The position numbers were made by a program, and so were the translations under genes. This document shows, in pieces, positions 6,886 to 8,665 of a stretch of DNA of 8,665 nucleotides. The stretch's first letter is position 1; every line of letters starts with the position of its first letter. Source of the DNA: JBOHCT01 sp050699055. GTDB lineage: Bacteria; Actinomycetota; Actinomycetes; Streptosporangiales; JBOHCT01. A model generated the notes under the pieces. The model made no database searches. It had not been told where the DNA came from and saw nothing but the letters and a program-made list of their open reading frames with translations. The stretch lies in contig JBOHCT010000185.1 in NCBI GenBank assembly GCA_050699055.1, positions 1-8,665 on the forward strand, written 5' to 3'.

Positions 6886-6951
6886 TCGCCGATCTTGAGC
6901 TTATTGACCTCTCCCACGTCGCCGAGGCAGCAATATCCTCAAGATCGGCGA
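6886..6951. terminator. Long stem-loop between convergent genes, probable bidirectional terminator
   Basis: TCGCCGATCTTGAG (6886-6899) and CTCAAGATCGGCGA (6938-6951) are perfect 14-base inverted arms. The intervening 38 bases can extend the structure: TATTG (6902-6906) pairs with CAATA (6931-6935), and CCTC (6908-6911) pairs with GAGG (6924-6927), leaving a loop of about 12 bases. It fills most of the 100-base gap between the two stop codons. Its length and moderate GC content are unusual for a simple terminator in this genome, so a small dispersed repeat element is an alternative. Confidence 0.6.
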
Positions 6952-6977
6952 ATGCTCCTCGGCTCAGGCCGCCTCGG

Positions 6978-8006
6978 CTAGGGCTCGAGGACGAGACGCA
7001 CGAGGCCGGCCGGGCGCTCCTCGACCATCCGGATCGCCTCGACGGCCCGCTCGAGGGGGTAGCGGTGCGACACAGAGTCGGACAGGTCGAACGCGCCTCC
7101 CCGGGCGAGCTTCGCCACGGCCCGCAGCTCGTCCATGCTCGACACGTACGCACCGACGACGCTGATCTCACGGCTGGTGATGCCGGTGACGGAGGTACCG
7201 AGCGTGATGGGCTCGTCGACAACCGATCCGATGACAAGCTTCCCGCCGCGCTTGAGCATGCGGATGCCGCCCGCGGCGGCGCCGCGGGCGCCAGTGAAGT
7301 CGACGACGGCGTCGACCGGGCCGACGGCCTTCCGCACCTCACGGTGGGCTCCCTCCAGCTCCCGCACGACGTGCACGTCCAGACCGGCGACCCTTTCAGC
7401 GGAAGCGGCGGAGCGCACGACCGCCGCGAGCTGGACGCTCGGGTCGAGGGCCCGCGCGAGCTTCAGTACCTGGGTACCGATCCCGCCCGCACCGAGGACA
7501 CACAGCGTCCCGCCGGTGGGCAGCTCGGCGCGCCGCAGCGCGTGGTAGGCGGTCGCGGCCGCGTCCGCGAGCAGCGCGGTCTCGGTGGGCGGCAGGTCGC
7601 CGACGGGCACCATGCGGCGGACCGGCCAGACGATCTCGTCGGCCATGCCGCCGGGTACGTGCAGCCCGAGCGTCACCACGTCACCGCACCGCTGCTCCTC
7701 GCCCGACCGGCACGCCTCGCACGCGCCACACGAGTCCAGCGGGTGCAGGACGACCGCGTCCCCCTCCTGCACGTCACCCTGGCCCCTCGCGTCGTCGTGC
7801 AGTTCGGTGACGATGCCCGCGACCTCGTGCCCCGGATGGACGGGGTAGGTCGCGCCGCGGGGCAGCACCATGCCGTGCAGGGCGTGTACGTCAGTGCCGC
7901 AGACGCCGCACGCCGTCACCCGCAGCCGCGCCGAACCAGGCGGCAGCTCGGGCGACGGACCTTCACGAAGCGTCGCGTAGCCGGGGGAGACCTCAACGAA
8001 GCGCAT
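6978..8006 (-). CDS. Zinc-dependent medium-chain alcohol dehydrogenase
   Basis: This is an MDR-superfamily enzyme oxidising an alcohol with NAD(P). The 342-residue product has a GroES-like N-terminal domain with catalytic zinc ligands C36 (ACGVCGTDVH) and H60-E61 (HPGHE). The structural zinc site is C93, C96, C99 and C107 with the canonical C-x2-C-x2-C-x7-C spacing. The Rossmann motif LGAGGIG (171-177) follows, and the C-terminus SHRYPLERAVEAIRMVEE is typical of the family. The frame is open upstream to 8150, but the true start is the ATG at 8006: AAAGG (8014-8018) lies 7 bases upstream, and the MRFVEV start fits the family. It overlaps the end of the upstream acyl-CoA dehydrogenase by 14 bases, so the two are probably cotranscribed and translationally coupled. 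The substrate is unknown. Confidence 0.9.
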   Translation of the reverse strand: MRFVEVSPGYATLREGPSPELPPGSARLRVTACGVCGTDVHALHGMVLPRGATYPVHPGHEVAGIVTELHDDARGQGDVQEGDAVVLHPLDSCGACEACRSGEEQRCGDVVTLGLHVPGGMADEIVWPVRRMVPVGDLPPTETALLADAAATAYHALRRAELPTGGTLCVLGAGGIGTQVLKLARALDPSVQLAAVVRSAASAERVAGLDVHVVRELEGAHREVRKAVGPVDAVVDFTGARGAAAGGIRMLKRGGKLVIGSVVDEPITLGTSVTGITSREISVVGAYVSSMDELRAVAKLARGGAFDLSDSVSHRYPLERAVEAIRMVEERPAGLVRLVLEP

Positions 8007-8178
8007 CCGATCGCCTTTCCTCGCCGCGTAGCAGCTCGCGGGCGATGACGAGCTGCTGAATCTCTGCCGTACCCTCCTCGAACCAGAAGCCCCGGGCATC
8101 CCGGTACAGTCGCTCGATCGCCGACTCCTTGGTGTAGCCGTACCCACCATGAACGCGCAGGGCGTGGTCGGTCACCCT
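7993..8178 (-). CDS. Acyl-CoA dehydrogenase, C-terminal fragment only
   Basis: Sixty-one codons end at a TGA (7995-7993). The fragment begins RVTDHALRVHGGYGYTKES and continues IERLYRDAR, the conserved helix of flavin-dependent acyl-CoA dehydrogenases. The active-site loop FEEGTAEIQQLVIAREL follows, whose second E sits where medium-chain acyl-CoA dehydrogenases carry the catalytic glutamate. Full-length members have about 380 residues, so roughly the first 320 are absent. The frame remains open further right, but from 8178 onward it is antisense to fumC and carries no acyl-CoA dehydrogenase sequence. The gene is cut at the fumC junction. The intact protein would dehydrogenate an acyl-CoA, passing electrons to ETF. 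Its stop codon overlaps the alcohol dehydrogenase start. Confidence 0.88.
   Translation of the reverse strand, partial: RVTDHALRVHGGYGYTKESAIERLYRDARGFWFEEGTAEIQQLVIARELLRGEERRSDALR
8170..8178. other. Junction between two unrelated truncated genes (probable chimera point)
   Basis: The bases GGTCACCCT serve both sides. Read on the minus strand they encode RVT at the left edge of the acyl-CoA dehydrogenase fragment. Read on the plus strand they begin VTL of the fumarase fragment. Homology to one family stops where homology to the other begins. Such a short shared sequence is what joins unrelated molecules in assembly or library chimeras. Confidence 0.8.
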
Positions 8179-8665
8179 GGGCCAGGAGCTTGGTGGTTGG
8201 GCGGTGCAGATCCGTAACGGCATGGAGCGCGTGCGCGCCACCGCGCCGCGCCTGCGACAATTGGCCCAGGGCGGCACCGCTGTCGGCACCGGCATCAACG
8301 CGCATCCCGAATTCGGGATGCGCATCGCGAAAGCTCTGAGTGAGCGCACCGGCATCGACTTCAAGCCCGCGGATAACTACTTTGAGAGTCTGAGCAGCCA
8401 GGATGCCGCGGTCGAGTTGTCCGGCCAGCTCAAGGTAGTTGCGGTGTCGCTGATGAAGATCTGCAACGATCTGCGCTGGATGAATAGCGGCCCGCTGGCC
8501 GGCCTGGGCGAGATTTCGCTGTCCGCACTGCAGCCGGGCAGCAGCATCATGCCGGGCAAGATCAACCCCGTCATCCCCGAAGCGCTGGTCATGGTCGCTG
8601 CGCAGGTAATCGGTAACGATGCCACCATCACCGTGGCGGGGCAGTCTGGTAACTTCCAACTCAAC
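8171..8665 (+). CDS. fumC: Class II fumarate hydratase, internal fragment (both ends missing)
   Basis: A frame open from 8171 to the window edge encodes 165 residues starting VTLGQELGGWAVQIRNGMER. It contains GGTAVGTGINAHPEF, SLMKICNDLRWMNSGP and the superfamily signature GSSIMPGKINP (nucleotides 8537-8569), then QVIGND and SGNFQLN. Class II fumarases hydrate fumarate to malate in the TCA cycle as homotetramers of about 460 residues. The fragment covers roughly the middle third and begins just after the region holding the active-site histidine (E. coli H188). There is no start codon or ribosome binding site, and an in-frame TGA (8150-8152) lies 18 bases upstream, so it is not an intact gene here. 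The sequence looks proteobacterial, and its third codon positions are less GC-rich than in the rest of the window. Confidence 0.92.

Noticed and set aside
7269..7289. Perfect GC-rich palindrome with 9-base arms and a 3-base loop
   Set aside because: It lies inside the alcohol dehydrogenase and is explained by codons for an Ala/Gly-rich stretch (about residues 242-246).
5816..7342. 508-codon minus-strand open frame opposite the hydroxyacid dehydrogenase
   Set aside because: It runs antisense to a clear plus-strand gene and then overlaps the alcohol dehydrogenase in the wrong frame; no family features.
6711..8048. 445-codon plus-strand open frame opposite the alcohol dehydrogenase
   Set aside because: The minus strand encodes an intact zinc alcohol dehydrogenase with both zinc sites; the plus frame is low-complexity shadow sequence.
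7916..8659. 247-codon minus-strand open frame crossing the fumC/acyl-CoA dehydrogenase junction
   Set aside because: It is antisense to fumC on the right and out of frame with the dehydrogenase on the left; it resembles no protein family.
1..8665. CRISPR array, insertion sequence, prophage or defence system
   Set aside because: No regularly spaced repeats, transposase or integrase motifs, terminal inverted repeats or defence-gene domains were seen on either strand.

Overview
The window reads as a piece of a high-GC Gram-positive (Actinomycetota) chromosome with a foreign tail. The actinobacterial assignment rests on rbpA (an actinobacteria-specific RNA polymerase binding protein), a polyprenol-phosphate-mannose synthase next to an apolipoprotein N-acyltransferase, a SigR-type stress promoter, strong GC bias at third codon positions, and GTG starts. 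RbpA keeps its zinc-ligand cysteines, which argues for a Streptomyces-like rather than a mycobacterial relative. I cannot place the genus.

Layout. (1) 1-1792, minus strand: most of a GH38 alpha-mannosidase-like glycosidase whose 3' end lies outside the window. Just upstream of it (1817-1917) is the extreme C-terminus of a putative sugar ABC-transporter permease, carrying an apparent one-base deletion and with no recognisable permease sequence further upstream. (2) 1918-2578: about 660 bases without a convincing gene. (3) 2579-5365, plus strand: a tight three-gene operon lnt-ppm-fxsA (lipoprotein N-acylation, mannosyl donor synthesis, small membrane protein), with a 4-base ATGA overlap between the first two and a 4-base gap before the third. 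(4) 5435-5788, minus strand: rbpA, convergent with fxsA across a hairpin and preceded by an excellent SigR-type promoter. (5) 5975-6877, plus strand: an NADP-type beta-hydroxyacid dehydrogenase, divergent from rbpA. (6) 6978-8178, minus strand: a zinc-dependent medium-chain alcohol dehydrogenase, overlapped by the C-terminus of an acyl-CoA dehydrogenase. A long stem-loop lies between (5) and (6). (7) 8171-8665, plus strand: an internal piece of class II fumarase (fumC), proteobacterial in character, which starts abruptly inside the acyl-CoA dehydrogenase.

How the parts work together. The lnt-ppm-fxsA-rbpA block is a cell-envelope and transcription housekeeping neighbourhood; lnt and ppm are the two activities that are fused in Mycobacterium tuberculosis Ppm1. 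The GH38 gene and permease remnant look like a glycan uptake and degradation locus. The hydroxyacid dehydrogenase, alcohol dehydrogenase and acyl-CoA dehydrogenase suggest small-acid or acyl-CoA catabolism, but the substrates cannot be named.

I found no previously undescribed system. The most consequential observation is the break at 8171-8178, where two unrelated truncated genes on opposite strands meet at a short shared sequence; it looks like a chimeric assembly. The best biological signal is the SigR-type promoter of rbpA.
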